This document shows, piece after piece, positions 25,564 to 35,347 of a DNA stretch of 64,000 nucleotides. Where the stretch lies: the NCBI RefSeq assembly GCF_029688625.1, contig NZ_JARULC010000002.1:806001-870000 (forward strand), written 5' to 3'. Every line of letters begins with the position of its first letter. Position 1 is the stretch's first letter. Origin of the DNA: Qipengyuania marincola (GTDB lineage: Bacteria; Pseudomonadota; Alphaproteobacteria; Sphingomonadales; Sphingomonadaceae). Made by a program: the position numbers and the translations under genes. The notes under the pieces are model-generated. The model ran no database searches. It saw only the letters and a list, made by a program, of their open reading frames with translations, and was not told where the DNA came from.

Positions 25564-27903
25564 ATGAGCGATGGGCACAATGCAATCGAGGGTATGGCGA
25601 CCGACCCCGTTTGCGGAATGAGCGTGAAGATGGACGGCGCCCGCTTCGTCGATCGACACGAGGGTGGCGACCATTACTTCTGCTCCTCGCGCTGCCTCGA
25701 CAAGTTCCGCGCGGATCCGGAGATGTATCTTTCGAAGGCGCACCTCGATGCTGTCGAGGATGTCCCGGAAGGTACCATATACACCTGTCCGATGCATCCG
25801 GAGATCCGGCAGCCGGGGCCGGGCTCTTGCCCGATATGCGGGATGGCCCTCGAACCCGAAACGGTCACTCTGAACGAGGGCCCCGATCCCGAACTCGTCG
25901 ACATGCGGCGAAGGTTCTGGTGGAGCGCGCTCTTCACGCTGCCGCTCTTCGCCTATGCGATGGGCGACATGATCCCGTCGCGACCGTTCGATCAGGTCAT
26001 CGAACCCGTTATCGCGCAGTGGCTGCAGCTCCTGCTGGCAACTCCGGTGGTGCTTTGGGGCGGCTGGCCCTTCTTCACCCGCGCGCTGCAATCGGTCCGG
26101 ACCATGAACCTCAACATGTTCACCCTGATCGGCTTCGGCGTTGCCATCGCCTATCTGTTCAGCCTTGTGGCAACCCTCGCCCCGGACATCTTTCCCGAGG
26201 CATTCCGCGATCATGCGGGCCGGGTCGGCGTCTATTACGAGGCCGCAGCGGTTATCACGACCCTCGTGCTGCTCGGGCAGGTGCTCGAGCTCAAGGCGCG
26301 CGGATCGACATCGAGCGCCTTGCGAGCGCTTCTCGAACTCGCCCCCCCGACCGCGATGAAGATCTTCGGTCGCGGGGACGAGCGCGAAGTACCGCTCGAT
26401 GAATTGACGTCGGGGGACCTGCTGCGCGTGCGTCCGGGCGACAAGGTCCCCGTCGATGGCACGCTCGAGGATGGAAGCAGTGCCATCGACGAATCCATGA
26501 TCAGTGGCGAACCCATTCCCGTCAAGAAAAGCGCGGGCGATCCCGTGATCGGGGGCACCGTAAACCAGACCGGCAGCTTCACCATGCGCGCGACGCAGGT
26601 CGGCGCGGACACCATGCTCTCGAAGATCGTGCAGATGGTCGCGGAGGCCCAGCGCAGCCGGGCACCGATCCAGCGGCTCGCCGACCAGGTCACCGGATGG
26701 TTCGTACCCATCGTCGTCCTTGTCGCTATCGTGAGTTTTGTCGTCTGGGCCATCTGGGGACCGGCACCGGCCCTTGCCTACGCGCTCGTCAACGCGGTCG
26801 CCGTTCTGATCATCGCGTGTCCCTGCGCGCTCGGACTGGCGACGCCGATGTCGATCATGACCGGTACCGGCAAGGGCGCGCAGCACGGGATCCTGATCAA
26901 GAACGCCGAAGCGCTCGAAACGCTGGAAAAGATCGATACGCTGGTCGTCGACAAGACCGGAACGCTGACCCGGGGCAAGCCTGATCTTGTCGACGTAAAA
27001 CCGCAGCCAAATTTCGACGAGCAGGAATTGCTGAGCCTTGTCGCTGCCGTTGAGAGAGGAAGCGAGCATCCGCTCGCCCACGCGATCGTGGAAGGGGCTC
27101 AAAACAGGGGCGCTGCCATTCTCGACGCTTCCGATATCGAGTCCGTGACCGGCGAAGGCATCCAGGCAAATGTCGACAAGCGCAGGGTCGCGATCGGGAA
27201 TGAAAAGATGATGGAGCGTATAGGGGCGCTCGAAGAAGGCTGGCGGTCAACGGCGGACGAAGGCCGAAGCCTCGGACAGACGGTGATGTTCGTGGCCGTG
27301 GACGGGGCACCGGCAGGCCTTATCGCTGTCGCCGATCCGATCAAGGAAACCAGCCGCACCGCTATTGCCGCGCTGCATGAGCGCGGCATCAAGATCGTGA
27401 TGCTTACCGGCGACAGCGAAGCCACCGCGCGTGCGGTAGCAAGCCAGGTCGGTATCGACGAAGTCGAAGCGAATGTCTCGCCCGAGGACAAACATCGCAA
27501 GATCGAGCAGTTGAAGAGCGAGGGTCGCCGGGTCGCTATGGCCGGCGACGGCATAAACGACGCACCCGCGCTTGCCGCTTCGCATGTCGGCATCGCGATG
27601 GGAACGGGTACCGATGTCGCGATCGAAAGCGCGGGCGTGACATTGGTGCGCGGCGACCTCGTCGGCGTTGTTCAGGCGCTCGTCCTGTCTCGGGCCACTA
27701 TGCGCAACATCAGGCAGAACCTGTTCTTTGCCTTTGCCTATAATGCGCTCGGAATTCCGGTCGCTGCAGGTGTCCTCTATCCATGGACCGGGTTGCTTTT
27801 GAACCCGATGATCGCGGCCGCAGCGATGAGCCTGTCTTCGGTATCGGTGATCGGCAACGCCCTGCGCCTGCGCGGCCTCGCTCTTCCCAAATTCGATACC
27901 TGA
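25564..27903 (+). CDS. Copper-exporting P-type ATPase
   Basis: 779 aa P1B-type ATPase. The N-terminus carries a YHS domain ([25 protein letters not shown]; about 13-55) and a heavy-metal-binding motif ([18 protein letters not shown], about 72-92) instead of HMA domains. Membrane signature CPC is at 419-421, phosphorylation motif DKTGTLT at 463-469, GDGIND at 661-666. The C-terminal helices match Cu(I) exporters ([16 protein letters not shown]). It pumps Cu(I) from cytoplasm to periplasm, supplying the oxidase and Cus system. It starts 13 bp after the oxidase gene. Confidence 0.93.
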   Translation: MSDGHNAIEGMATDPVCGMSVKMDGARFVDRHEGGDHYFCSSRCLDKFRADPEMYLSKAHLDAVEDVPEGTIYTCPMHPEIRQPGPGSCPICGMALEPETVTLNEGPDPELVDMRRRFWWSALFTLPLFAYAMGDMIPSRPFDQVIEPVIAQWLQLLLATPVVLWGGWPFFTRALQSVRTMNLNMFTLIGFGVAIAYLFSLVATLAPDIFPEAFRDHAGRVGVYYEAAAVITTLVLLGQVLELKARGSTSSALRALLELAPPTAMKIFGRGDEREVPLDELTSGDLLRVRPGDKVPVDGTLEDGSSAIDESMISGEPIPVKKSAGDPVIGGTVNQTGSFTMRATQVGADTMLSKIVQMVAEAQRSRAPIQRLADQVTGWFVPIVVLVAIVSFVVWAIWGPAPALAYALVNAVAVLIIACPCALGLATPMSIMTGTGKGAQHGILIKNAEALETLEKIDTLVVDKTGTLTRGKPDLVDVKPQPNFDEQELLSLVAAVERGSEHPLAHAIVEGAQNRGAAILDASDIESVTGEGIQANVDKRRVAIGNEKMMERIGALEEGWRSTADEGRSLGQTVMFVAVDGAPAGLIAVADPIKETSRTAIAALHERGIKIVMLTGDSEATARAVASQVGIDEVEANVSPEDKHRKIEQLKSEGRRVAMAGDGINDAPALAASHVGIAMGTGTDVAIESAGVTLVRGDLVGVVQALVLSRATMRNIRQNLFFAFAYNALGIPVAAGVLYPWTGLLLNPMIAAAAMSLSSVSVIGNALRLRGLALPKFDT

Positions 27904-27923
27904 GCGGTGAGGGCGGGACGGAG

Positions 27924-28424
27924 ATGGCGCGAGTAACGGATAAGACGATGCAGGATCAAAACCCAATCTCTGAGAAATCGCGCGAATGGCGCGGTGCTCA
28001 TCCAGCGCTCTGGATCGCCCTGTTCGGAATTTTCATCGCTTTCGCCTGGGAGATGCTTCAGCTTCCTTTCTACCAGTCGGGAGGTCTGTCGCCTGCCGAG
28101 GCAGCACGTCGCTGCGGCCTGGCCTCGTTCGGCGATGCCGGGATCATGGTGGCCGCTTATCTCGGCGCCTCTGTCGGCAGTGGTAAAACGCCGTGGCTCG
28201 TAGACTGGCCGATCTCGCGTTTTGTCGTGTTCCTGGGAATCGGCCTGGCCATTACTGCCATGGTCGAAGTGCTGGCTGTCGGTGCCGACTGGGGGTGGTC
28301 CTATAGTGCAATCATGCCGCTTGTGCCCGGAACCAAAATCGGTCTCATACCGATCGCGATGTGGGTCGCGGTTCCCACAGCCTCCTTGTGGCTCGCGCGC
28401 CGTCTCGGCACCGGACCCCGCTGA
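27924..28424 (+). CDS. Hypothetical integral membrane protein
   Basis: 166 aa from ATG 27924, with about four hydrophobic helices (near 28-46, 72-88, 99-115, 133-150). The region EMLQLPFYQSGGLSPAEAA, RCGLASFGDAGIMVAAY and AVGADWGWSYSAIMPLVPG occurs in sphingomonad proteins of unknown function. It follows the ATPase gene by 20 bp in the same direction and may be part of its transcript. It ends 17 bp from the convergent FTR1 gene. No domain recognised. Confidence 0.65.
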   Translation: MARVTDKTMQDQNPISEKSREWRGAHPALWIALFGIFIAFAWEMLQLPFYQSGGLSPAEAARRCGLASFGDAGIMVAAYLGASVGSGKTPWLVDWPISRFVVFLGIGLAITAMVEVLAVGADWGWSYSAIMPLVPGTKIGLIPIAMWVAVPTASLWLARRLGTGPR

Positions 28425-28441
28425 TCGCAAACCGGGATCAC

Positions 28442-30394
28442 CTATCCCTCGACAGCTGCCGGCTGCGGTCCCGATGGTGATCGACTTATCCGGAATCCGG
28501 CAATCAGAGCGAGCAGCGTGAGCAATTGCGCGCCGATCGTCTCGACAGTCGGGAAGAAGCCGAGTTCGGCGAGGCGCGGCAAGCCGGCAATGAAAGTGGC
28601 GGAAAGAACTCCGGCCTCCTGGAAAGCGCCCACGCCCTTGCCCGCGAGAATGACCGCAAGGATCGCAATCAGGATAGCACTATAGCGGAAGAACTGGGTG
28701 ATCGGCAGTTTGCGGCTGTAGCGCAGCATGGCCCAAGCAATGAGCGCCAGCAGCGCTACTGCGGACAAGGCACCTGCCAGTATGATGCCGCTGCTCTGCG
28801 GGTTCCACAGGGCAGCGTAGAACAGGATAGTCTCGAACGCTTCCCGGTAGACGACCACGAAGGCAAGACCAAAGAGAAACCATGCCGATCCGCGCGAAAG
28901 CGCCTTGCCCATTTTTTCCTGGATATAGCGCCGCCACTCCTCGGCCTGGGATTTGCCGTGCATCCAGATCCCGACCGATACGAGAATGACAGCCGCAAGC
29001 AGCGCGCCGATCCCTTCGGTCATCTCGCGGCTCGCCCCGCTGATGCTTACGAAGTAGGTTGCTACGACCCAGGTGGCGACACCTGCGAAAAGAGCAGCGA
29101 TCCACCCACCATGGATATAGGGCAATACCTCGGAGCGCTGCGACTTTTTCACAAAGGCGATCATGGCGATCACAACCAGAATTGCTTCGATCCCCTCGCG
29201 CAGGAGAATGGTGAACGCCCCGAGAAAGGTCGAGATTTCGCTGGCCGCCTCAGGAGCCAACGCTTCCTCGGCTCTTGCCAGCAGACTATCGATGCGAGCC
29301 CTTAGTTGCTGTAGTTCGGATGGATTCGCACCGGACTCTATTCCGGTCCGGAATTGCCCGAGCGCCTGTTCTACCTCCCGCATCAAACCGCCATCGCGCG
29401 TTGCCAGGAGGGCCTCCAGGGGTTCAAACCCGTCGAGATAGGCAGACAGGGCAAGCTGCCGCGCTTCCTCTCGGTTGCCAGCCCGATAAGCTGACAGGCT
29501 GCGATCGAGCGTATCGCGAACGAAGGCGAGCGAACCTGCGTCATTTGCCTGTCCCACCGCATCGGGATTGGCGCGAAGATAGGCCATGACGGCGAGCGCA
29601 CGGTCCTCGCCGATCTGCTCGGCCAGACTTTCCGGTGTGAGCGCGGCGAGCGTCTCGAGATCGGGGACAAGCTGGCGTATGCCATCATCTTCCCGCCAAA
29701 TACGCTCGCCCTTGGCCACATCTTCAAAAGCAATGCTGCCGGCATGGAATGCAAGCGCCCAGCGATCCTCGTCGGACAGCGATGCGAAGCTGGCCATGGA
29801 CGTTCCTTCCAGCCCTTGCGTGATGACCTGGTAAAGCCCGAACGCACTGCGCTGCCGCGCCCGGTCGATATCGGTGAAGTCGATCGGCGGGGGATCAAGT
29901 GCCTGCATTGCGGCCGGTGGCGCACTTCCGGCGGCGCCGTGACACGAGGCGCAGTTCTGCGCGAAGAGAGTGCGGGCGCGGTCAAGGTCGGGCGCTTGCG
30001 AAGGGGCAAGCGGAACCGGGTAGGCTGTCAGCAACGAGGCTGCCAGCGCGCGCGCTAAGCGCCCAACTCGCTCGGCGGGTTCCTTATTGGCGATCAGAGC
30101 TCGCAGCTGGTCCGATCGGCGGATGAGTGCGTGATTGTCTTTAGTATCCGGCAATGCAGCGATCTGCCGCGCCACGACATCGGAAAACTCCACCATTTCG
30201 CGATATTCGAATTCGTCGGCAACACGTCCCTCGGAAACGGCGGAGGCGTAGTCGACCGCGATATAATCGAGCAGACGCCAGGTGGTTCGCACGTCGGGTT
30301 CTTCCGCGTTCGCGGTGACGGACAGACACAGCGCAAGCGCCAGCAGAATGAGCCGCAGTGCCGGATGGACGGTGGCGGAGACGATGCGATGCAT
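28442..30394 (-). CDS. Cytochrome c-FTR1 family iron permease
   Basis: 650 aa. Signal peptide to about residue 30, a helical extracytoplasmic region, a c-type cytochrome heme site CASCH at 148-152, a long linker, then an FTR1 permease with seven helices from about 385. The two REXXE motifs for iron passage are REGIE (399-403) and REAFE (517-521). Fusion of cytochrome c to FTR1 suggests that ferrous iron is oxidised in the periplasm and passed to the permease. It is preceded by a Fur-like site and not obviously by a copper-type promoter. Full length compared with similar fused proteins. Confidence 0.9.
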   Translation of the reverse strand: MHRIVSATVHPALRLILLALALCLSVTANAEEPDVRTTWRLLDYIAVDYASAVSEGRVADEFEYREMVEFSDVVARQIAALPDTKDNHALIRRSDQLRALIANKEPAERVGRLARALAASLLTAYPVPLAPSQAPDLDRARTLFAQNCASCHGAAGSAPPAAMQALDPPPIDFTDIDRARQRSAFGLYQVITQGLEGTSMASFASLSDEDRWALAFHAGSIAFEDVAKGERIWREDDGIRQLVPDLETLAALTPESLAEQIGEDRALAVMAYLRANPDAVGQANDAGSLAFVRDTLDRSLSAYRAGNREEARQLALSAYLDGFEPLEALLATRDGGLMREVEQALGQFRTGIESGANPSELQQLRARIDSLLARAEEALAPEAASEISTFLGAFTILLREGIEAILVVIAMIAFVKKSQRSEVLPYIHGGWIAALFAGVATWVVATYFVSISGASREMTEGIGALLAAVILVSVGIWMHGKSQAEEWRRYIQEKMGKALSRGSAWFLFGLAFVVVYREAFETILFYAALWNPQSSGIILAGALSAVALLALIAWAMLRYSRKLPITQFFRYSAILIAILAVILAGKGVGAFQEAGVLSATFIAGLPRLAELGFFPTVETIGAQLLTLLALIAGFRISRSPSGPQPAAVEG

Positions 30395-30412
30395 GAGGGG
30401 TCTCTATATCTG

Positions 30413-30429
30413 TTGCAATTAATTCGCAA
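30413..30429. promoter_or_regulatory. Fur-like operator upstream of FTR1
   Basis: Near-palindrome TTGCAATTAATTCGCAA centred 27 bp before the FTR1 start. AT-rich core flanked by TTGC/GCAA resembles alphaproteobacterial Fur-family boxes. Binding factor is inferred. Confidence 0.45.
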
Positions 30430-30490
30430 TAGCAGGGTGTAGACGGAAATGTATTTCCTCCAACCCCCGATCGCGGGGATATTCTGGAGT

Positions 30491-31108
30491 TTAGGTAGAG
30501 CGCAGTTCGCCGCGTGCCTGATTGAAGACTTCGGCACTTCCCCACACCGCCAGTCCTGCCATGATGCTCGCCACAACCAGATCGGGCCACGCACGGCCGG
30601 TGCCGAAAACGCCAATCGCTGCCGCCAGCACGGCGATATTACCGATCGCGTCGTTGCGCGAACAGATCCACACCGAGCGCATGTTCGCATCGCCCGAGCG
30701 ATACCGGAACAGCATCGCGGCGACGGCGAGATTTACCGCCAGAGCAAGAGAACCGATGGCGCCCATCGTTCCCGGGTCGGGCGACGCCCCGACAAAGAAA
30801 CCCCAGATGGCCGAGCCGAGCACCCACAGGCCGAAAGCCAGCATGGTCGCCGCCTTTACGAGAGCCGCACGTGCGCGCCAGACGAGCGCCATCCCCGCTA
30901 CGCCAAGACTGATAGCATAGTTTGCCGCATCACCGAGAAAGTCGAGCGCGTCGGCCTGCAAGGCGCGCGAATCCGCAGCAATGCCTGCCACGATCTCCAC
31001 ACCGAACATGATTGCATTAAGGCCCAGCGCGATCCACAGAATGCGCCGCCATGTCGGATCGTTGTTGTTTGCACCGGCCTCATCGGGGCCGCAGCAGGTC
31101 TTTCCCAT
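30491..31108 (-). CDS. Short cation-efflux (CDF-like) transporter under MerR control
   Basis: 205 aa with about six hydrophobic helices. GLNAIMFGVEIVAGIAADSRA and ADALDFLGDAANYAISLGV give the CDF helix 1-2 pattern with DxxxD, and RNDAIGNIAVLAAAIGV gives helix 5 with NDxxxN. The C-terminal cytoplasmic domain of larger CDF proteins is missing, as in a known group of short transporters. The N-terminus has MGKTCCGPDE, a possible metal-binding Cys pair. AAGGAG precedes ATG 31108. It is divergent from a MerR gene across a perfect operator and is the obvious target gene. Substrate likely Cd/Zn/Hg-type soft metal; not proved. Confidence 0.8.
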   Translation of the reverse strand: MGKTCCGPDEAGANNNDPTWRRILWIALGLNAIMFGVEIVAGIAADSRALQADALDFLGDAANYAISLGVAGMALVWRARAALVKAATMLAFGLWVLGSAIWGFFVGASPDPGTMGAIGSLALAVNLAVAAMLFRYRSGDANMRSVWICSRNDAIGNIAVLAAAIGVFGTGRAWPDLVVASIMAGLAVWGSAEVFNQARGELRST

Positions 31109-31134
31109 TTACTCGACTCCTTGCGTCGATCCGC

Positions 31135-31165
31135 CCTATGCACCTTGTAGTAACTACAAGGTCAA
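31135..31165 (-). promoter_or_regulatory. MerR-type promoter/operator for the CDF gene
   Basis: A perfect palindrome with arms ACCTTGTAGT and ACTACAAGGT around one A lies at 31142-31162. On the minus strand TTGACC (-35, 31165-31160) and CATAGG (-10, 31140-31135) are separated by 19 bp, the overlong spacer that MerR proteins untwist on metal binding. Confidence 0.8.
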
Positions 31166-31183
31166 GCGGCAGGAGCCTTTGTC

Positions 31184-31582
31184 ATGAGAATTGGTCAACT
31201 TGCCCGGATAACCGGCGTCAAATCCGAAACAATCCGCTTCTACGAGCGCGAAGGTATCCTCGCTGCCCCTCCGCGCACGAAGGCCAATTATCGCGACTAT
31301 GGACCTGCAGAGGAAGCGCGCCTTAACTTCATACGGCGCGCGCGTGATCTCGGCTTCTCGATGGCACGCATCAGGGAATTGCTCGATCTCTCCGATGATG
31401 CCGACCGGTCCTGCGCGGGCATTGACGCTCTGGCCAGAAGCCATCTCGGCGAAGTCGAGCGCAAGATCGCCAGCCTGGAGGCGTTGCGGACGGAGCTTGG
31501 GCGCATGATCGCTGCCTGCGAGCAAGACACGGTAGGCGATTGTCGCATCATCGATGCACTTGCCGGTACCACCGAGCCTTGA
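31184..31582 (+). CDS. MerR-family metal-responsive activator (CadR/MerR-like)
   Basis: 132 aa. Winged helix DNA-binding head (MRIGQLARITGVKSETIRFY, GILAAPPRTKANYRDYG), then a coiled-coil dimer helix and Cys at 77, 112 and 120. The 77/112/~120 spacing is that of the CadR and MerR soft-metal sites. It faces the CDF gene across the operator and should activate it when Cd, Zn, Pb or Hg rises. AGGAG lies 9 bp upstream of the ATG. Confidence 0.88.
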   Translation: MRIGQLARITGVKSETIRFYEREGILAAPPRTKANYRDYGPAEEARLNFIRRARDLGFSMARIRELLDLSDDADRSCAGIDALARSHLGEVERKIASLEALRTELGRMIAACEQDTVGDCRIIDALAGTTEP

Positions 31583-31719
31583 TGCCCGCGCCTCGTGCGC
31601 CAGTTCGGTCAGGCTCGCCGATGCACGGCTTTTGTCCGCCGCCCCTAAGAGACTTAACTTCGGGAAAGGCCGACGGGTGCGAAGCTGCCCGTGTCGCCAT
31701 CCCGGGTCTGTCGAACGGG

Positions 31720-33114
31720 TTATGATGCTGCTGTCGGCCAGTTCCAGACGGCCATTTTTTCAATGCTCATATCCGCCATAGTGTAGGGGATCCCGCCGAC
31801 GCCAAGCCCGGAGCGGCGCAGCCCTGCAAAAGGCATCCAGTCGACGCGGAATGCCGTATGGTCGTTCACCATCACAGCCGATCCCGCCAGAGACTGTATG
31901 CAATGATTGGCGATTGACAGGCGATCCGTGAATACAGCGGCCTGAAAGGCGTAAGGCAGGGCATTGGCCTGCTTGATAGCCAGGTCGATATCGTCATAGC
32001 CATACACGCAGATCACGGGGCCGAAGATTTCTTCCTGGGATACCTTGGAACTTTCGGGAGGATCGACAATGACGGTCGGGGAGAAAAGAGTATCACTCAG
32101 ACGGCTTCCCCCGCACACCAGGGTGCCGCCTGCTGCGATGGCTTCATCGACCCAGCGTTCGACGCGGTCAACTTCCTCCGTTCGGATCAGGGGTCCGCAT
32201 TGGGTCTGAGCATCGGCGGGATCGCCCACGACCAGCTTTTCGGCAGCTCGCCCTAGGTCATTGGCGAAGTCTTTCAATTCTGCAGCAGGGACGAATACGC
32301 GCTGTACGGAAACGCAGACCTGACCCGAATGATAGAACCCGCCTTTAAGCAACGAGGCGATCACTGCTGCGCGCTCCACGCCGTTGTCCACGATTACCGG
32401 CGCCGCGCCGCCGTGCTCGAGAGCAATGCGGGTCCCCGGCGCCAGCTTCGAGCGAAGCATCCAGCCGATTTTCGCAGAACCGATGAATGAGAAGAACGCC
32501 GTGCGCGGATCGGTTACCATTCTTTCGGCGATATCGTTGCCGCAAGGTGCGAACCGGCACCAGGCCTCGGGCAGGCCGGCTTCATGGAGAATGCTCACGA
32601 AGCTCTGGCATGACAGAGGCGTTTCCAGCGCAGGCTTGATGAGAACGGGGCACCCGGCTGCTACCGCCGGTGCAACCTGATGGACGATCAGGTTGAGGGG
32701 GTGATTGAATGCCGAGATCGCCACGACAGGACCGATCGGCTCGCGGAAGGTATATGCCGTCCTTCCCGCACCCGCTTCTGTCAGGTCCATGGGGATCTCG
32801 TGGCCGCCGCCATCGCTGAGCGCCTGAACGCACAAGTCGACGCTGCTGATCGCGCGACCGGCTTCCACGCGCGCATCGATCAGGGGTTTGCCGCCCTCCC
32901 TGACGATCTGGAGAGCCAGATCCTGGGCTCGTTCGCGCATGATATCCGCAGCCCGCCGGAGGATGGCGATACGCTCGTGCACGGCAAGCCAGCCATGGCG
33001 GTCGCGGTGGAGCAACTGCGCTTCACTCAGCCATTCATCGATTTGAGGCCAGTCGATTAGCGGCACTTCTGCAACCGGCTCGCGGTCGAACGGATTGTGA
33101 ACGATCGTCTTCAT
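31720..33114 (-). CDS. NAD(P)-dependent aldehyde dehydrogenase
   Basis: 464 aa, normal length for the superfamily. Signature pieces: GPVVAISAFNHPLNL for cofactor, FIGSAKIGW near 215, catalytic Glu in ALEHGGAAP near 246, catalytic Cys in SGQVCVSVQR near 275, and EEIFGPVICVYGYDD near 370. Closest in style to lactaldehyde/phosphonoacetaldehyde/succinate-semialdehyde type enzymes; substrate undetermined. Its start overlaps the acetolactate synthase stop by 4 bp, so both are made together. The gap 31583-31719 to the convergent MerR gene holds no gene. Confidence 0.85.
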   Translation of the reverse strand: MKTIVHNPFDREPVAEVPLIDWPQIDEWLSEAQLLHRDRHGWLAVHERIAILRRAADIMRERAQDLALQIVREGGKPLIDARVEAGRAISSVDLCVQALSDGGGHEIPMDLTEAGAGRTAYTFREPIGPVVAISAFNHPLNLIVHQVAPAVAAGCPVLIKPALETPLSCQSFVSILHEAGLPEAWCRFAPCGNDIAERMVTDPRTAFFSFIGSAKIGWMLRSKLAPGTRIALEHGGAAPVIVDNGVERAAVIASLLKGGFYHSGQVCVSVQRVFVPAAELKDFANDLGRAAEKLVVGDPADAQTQCGPLIRTEEVDRVERWVDEAIAAGGTLVCGGSRLSDTLFSPTVIVDPPESSKVSQEEIFGPVICVYGYDDIDLAIKQANALPYAFQAAVFTDRLSIANHCIQSLAGSAVMVNDHTAFRVDWMPFAGLRRSGLGVGGIPYTMADMSIEKMAVWNWPTAAS

Positions 33115-34751
33115 AGCTCACACACCTTTGCGCCGAGTTCATCAATCAGCACCTTCTTGTTTTCGGAATAGTCGACGGGTAGATCGACGAGATGCACGCC
33201 GCCAGCCTCGAATGCGTCGTTCAGGACCGCCACAAGATCTGCGCTCCGTTCGACCCGGTGACCGGTCGCTCCATAGCTTTGTGCGTAGGTGACGAAGTCG
33301 GGATTGGAAAAGGTCAGGCCGTAGTCCGGAAAGCCGAGCTGGTCCTGCTTCCAGCGGATCATGCCGTATGCTGCATCGTTCAGAACGAGAACGACAAGGT
33401 TCAGTCCAAGCCTGACGGCCGTTTCCAGTTCCTGCGAGTTCATCATGAACCCGCCATCGCCGCATACCGCGAGCACTCTGCGCCCCGGCGCCAGCATCGC
33501 AGCCATCATGGCGGATGGAAGGCCAGCACCCATCGTCGCCAATGCATTGTCGAGCAGGATGGTGCCAGGCTCGTGGGCGATGTAGTTTCTGGCGAACCAG
33601 ATCTTGTAGATGCCGTTGTCGAGCGCAACGATATCATCGCGCGCCATTACGCTGCGTACGTCGGCAACCACGCGCTGGGGGACCATTGGAAAACGTTCGT
33701 CGTCGCTGGTCTCGGAGATGGCCGATGCAATCTCGTGATGCAGGGCGGTATAATAGCTGCGGTCGCACTGCAGCTTGCCATCCAGGCGGTTTCCCAGCCG
33801 CTCGACCGATCCGGCGATGTCGCCGATGACCTCGAGCTGCGGGAAGTAGACCTGATCGACTTCGGCTGCCTTGTAATTGATATGGATGACGGTCTGCCCG
33901 CCCGGCTCCATGAAGAAGGGCGGCTTCTCCACCACGTCGTGACCGATATTGACGATCAGATCGGCCTTTTCGATTGCGCAGTGAACATAATCGCCCGACG
34001 ATAGCGCCGCGGTGCCCAGATAGAGCTCGCTATCTTCATCGACCACGCCCTTGCCCATCTGGGTGTCGAAGAATGGAAAGCCGGTATCAGACACGAATTT
34101 GCGCAACGCTTTCGAAGCGCGGCGGCGGTTCGCTCCGGCACCGATCAGGAGCAATGGCCGCTCAGCCGCGATGATGCGCTCGGCCGCTTCGTCGAGCGCA
34201 GCATCTCCGGCGACCGCATAACGCCTGTAATGCGGAGGTATGACCGGTTCGATCGTTTCCTCTTCAGCGATATCTTCCGGCAGCTCGAGCAGTACAGCGC
34301 CCGGCCTTTCTTCCTGCGCCAGACGGAAACCTTCGCGAACGAGCGAGGGAATGCGATTGCCGTTCACGATCTGGGTCGAAGCCTTGCAGAGCGGCGTAAA
34401 CAGGGAAACGACGTCGACAATCTGGAACTGGGCCTGTTTCGATGTCTTGATCGGTTTCTGCCCAGTAATAATGACGAGCGGAAAGGCCCCGAGCGCGGCA
34501 TAGGCCGCCGGTGTGGTCAGGTTCGTGGCACCAGGCCCGAGCGTTGCCAGGCACACACCTGCCTTGCCGGTCAGGCGGCCATAGGTCGCCGCCATGAAGC
34601 CAGCGCCCTGTTCGTGACGGGCCAGAACCAGCGTGATGGCGGAAGTTCGCAGCGATTCCAGGAGATCCAGGTTCTCTTCGCCTGGAACGGCGAAAACATA
34701 TTCGACGCCCTCGGCCTCGAGCGCGGCGACCATAAGATCGGAAGCTTTCAT
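33111..34751 (-). CDS. Acetolactate synthase large-subunit-like TPP enzyme
   Basis: 546 aa. N-terminal TPP domain (MKASDLMVAALEAEGVEYVF, VPGEENLDLLESL with catalytic Glu in RHEQGAGFMA), a central domain (PLLLIGAGANRR), and the TPP-binding C-terminal domain with GDGGFMMNSQELETA and NDAAYGMIRWK. No regulatory small subunit lies nearby, which fits catabolic AlsS-type acetolactate synthase, although other 2-ketoacid carboligases or decarboxylases share these motifs. Coupling to an aldehyde dehydrogenase suggests that an aldehyde is made and oxidised. No link to metals is evident in the sequence. Confidence 0.8.
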   Translation of the reverse strand: MKASDLMVAALEAEGVEYVFAVPGEENLDLLESLRTSAITLVLARHEQGAGFMAATYGRLTGKAGVCLATLGPGATNLTTPAAYAALGAFPLVIITGQKPIKTSKQAQFQIVDVVSLFTPLCKASTQIVNGNRIPSLVREGFRLAQEERPGAVLLELPEDIAEEETIEPVIPPHYRRYAVAGDAALDEAAERIIAAERPLLLIGAGANRRRASKALRKFVSDTGFPFFDTQMGKGVVDEDSELYLGTAALSSGDYVHCAIEKADLIVNIGHDVVEKPPFFMEPGGQTVIHINYKAAEVDQVYFPQLEVIGDIAGSVERLGNRLDGKLQCDRSYYTALHHEIASAISETSDDERFPMVPQRVVADVRSVMARDDIVALDNGIYKIWFARNYIAHEPGTILLDNALATMGAGLPSAMMAAMLAPGRRVLAVCGDGGFMMNSQELETAVRLGLNLVVLVLNDAAYGMIRWKQDQLGFPDYGLTFSNPDFVTYAQSYGATGHRVERSADLVAVLNDAFEAGGVHLVDLPVDYSENKKVLIDELGAKVCEL

Positions 34752-34843
34752 TCGTTGGTCCTCATTTTACGGGTTGCAGGGCGGTTCATGTCGTGCGCTG
34801 CCAAGCAGCTTACCCACAGCGACCGACCCGATCGCCGCGCTTG

Positions 34844-35347
34844 TCAATGGTCGCGGTCATGGTCGTGATGATGGTTCTTCTCGACCTGATGGTCCGGGAT
34901 CATGTCGGGATCACAGTCCGCAGCGAGACAGGCTTCGAACGTTGCATGGGCGATGGCGTGCTGCGTCTCGAGCATACCGCGAGCCCGCGCCTTCACATCC
35001 TCGAAAGCCTGCAACGAAGATTCGGCAGGAACGACATGCGCCTCAAGCGCGCGATAATGCTCGCTGATGCTCCAGACTTGGACGTGATGGACGTCGGCCA
35101 CGCCTTCTGCGTCACGCAGGTCGCTCACAATGCGATCGAACTCGCTTTCGTCCGGCACCGCGCCCATCAAGAGACGCACCGTGCGAGGCAACAAAGTAAC
35201 GCCCTGCCAGATCACAAAGTCACCAATGACCACCGTGATGGTCAGATCGGCGATATAAAGTTCGTATCGCAGAATGAGCACGCCAGCCACGATCACACCG
35301 GCCGAAGCCAGCGCATCGGACACATTGTGCAGGAAGATCGAATAGGG
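34844..35347 (-). pseudogene. CDF transporter fragment (helices 5-6 and cytoplasmic domain)
   Basis: Reading begins directly after the stop of the upstream CDF gene, in the same frame (Pro-Tyr-Ser-Ile-Phe-Leu-His-Asn-Val-Ser-Asp). The ~167 codons present cover helix 5 with HNVSDALASAGVIVAGVLI (the HxxxD zinc site), helix 6, and the metallochaperone-like cytoplasmic domain (VADVHHVQVWSISEHYRA) with a C-terminal His tail NHHHDHDRDH. Helices 1-4 are missing, about half a CDF protein. A GTG (35323) could start translation but no ribosome site is visible. I read it as the remains of a ZitB/CzcD-type gene cut by a deletion. Confidence 0.75.
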
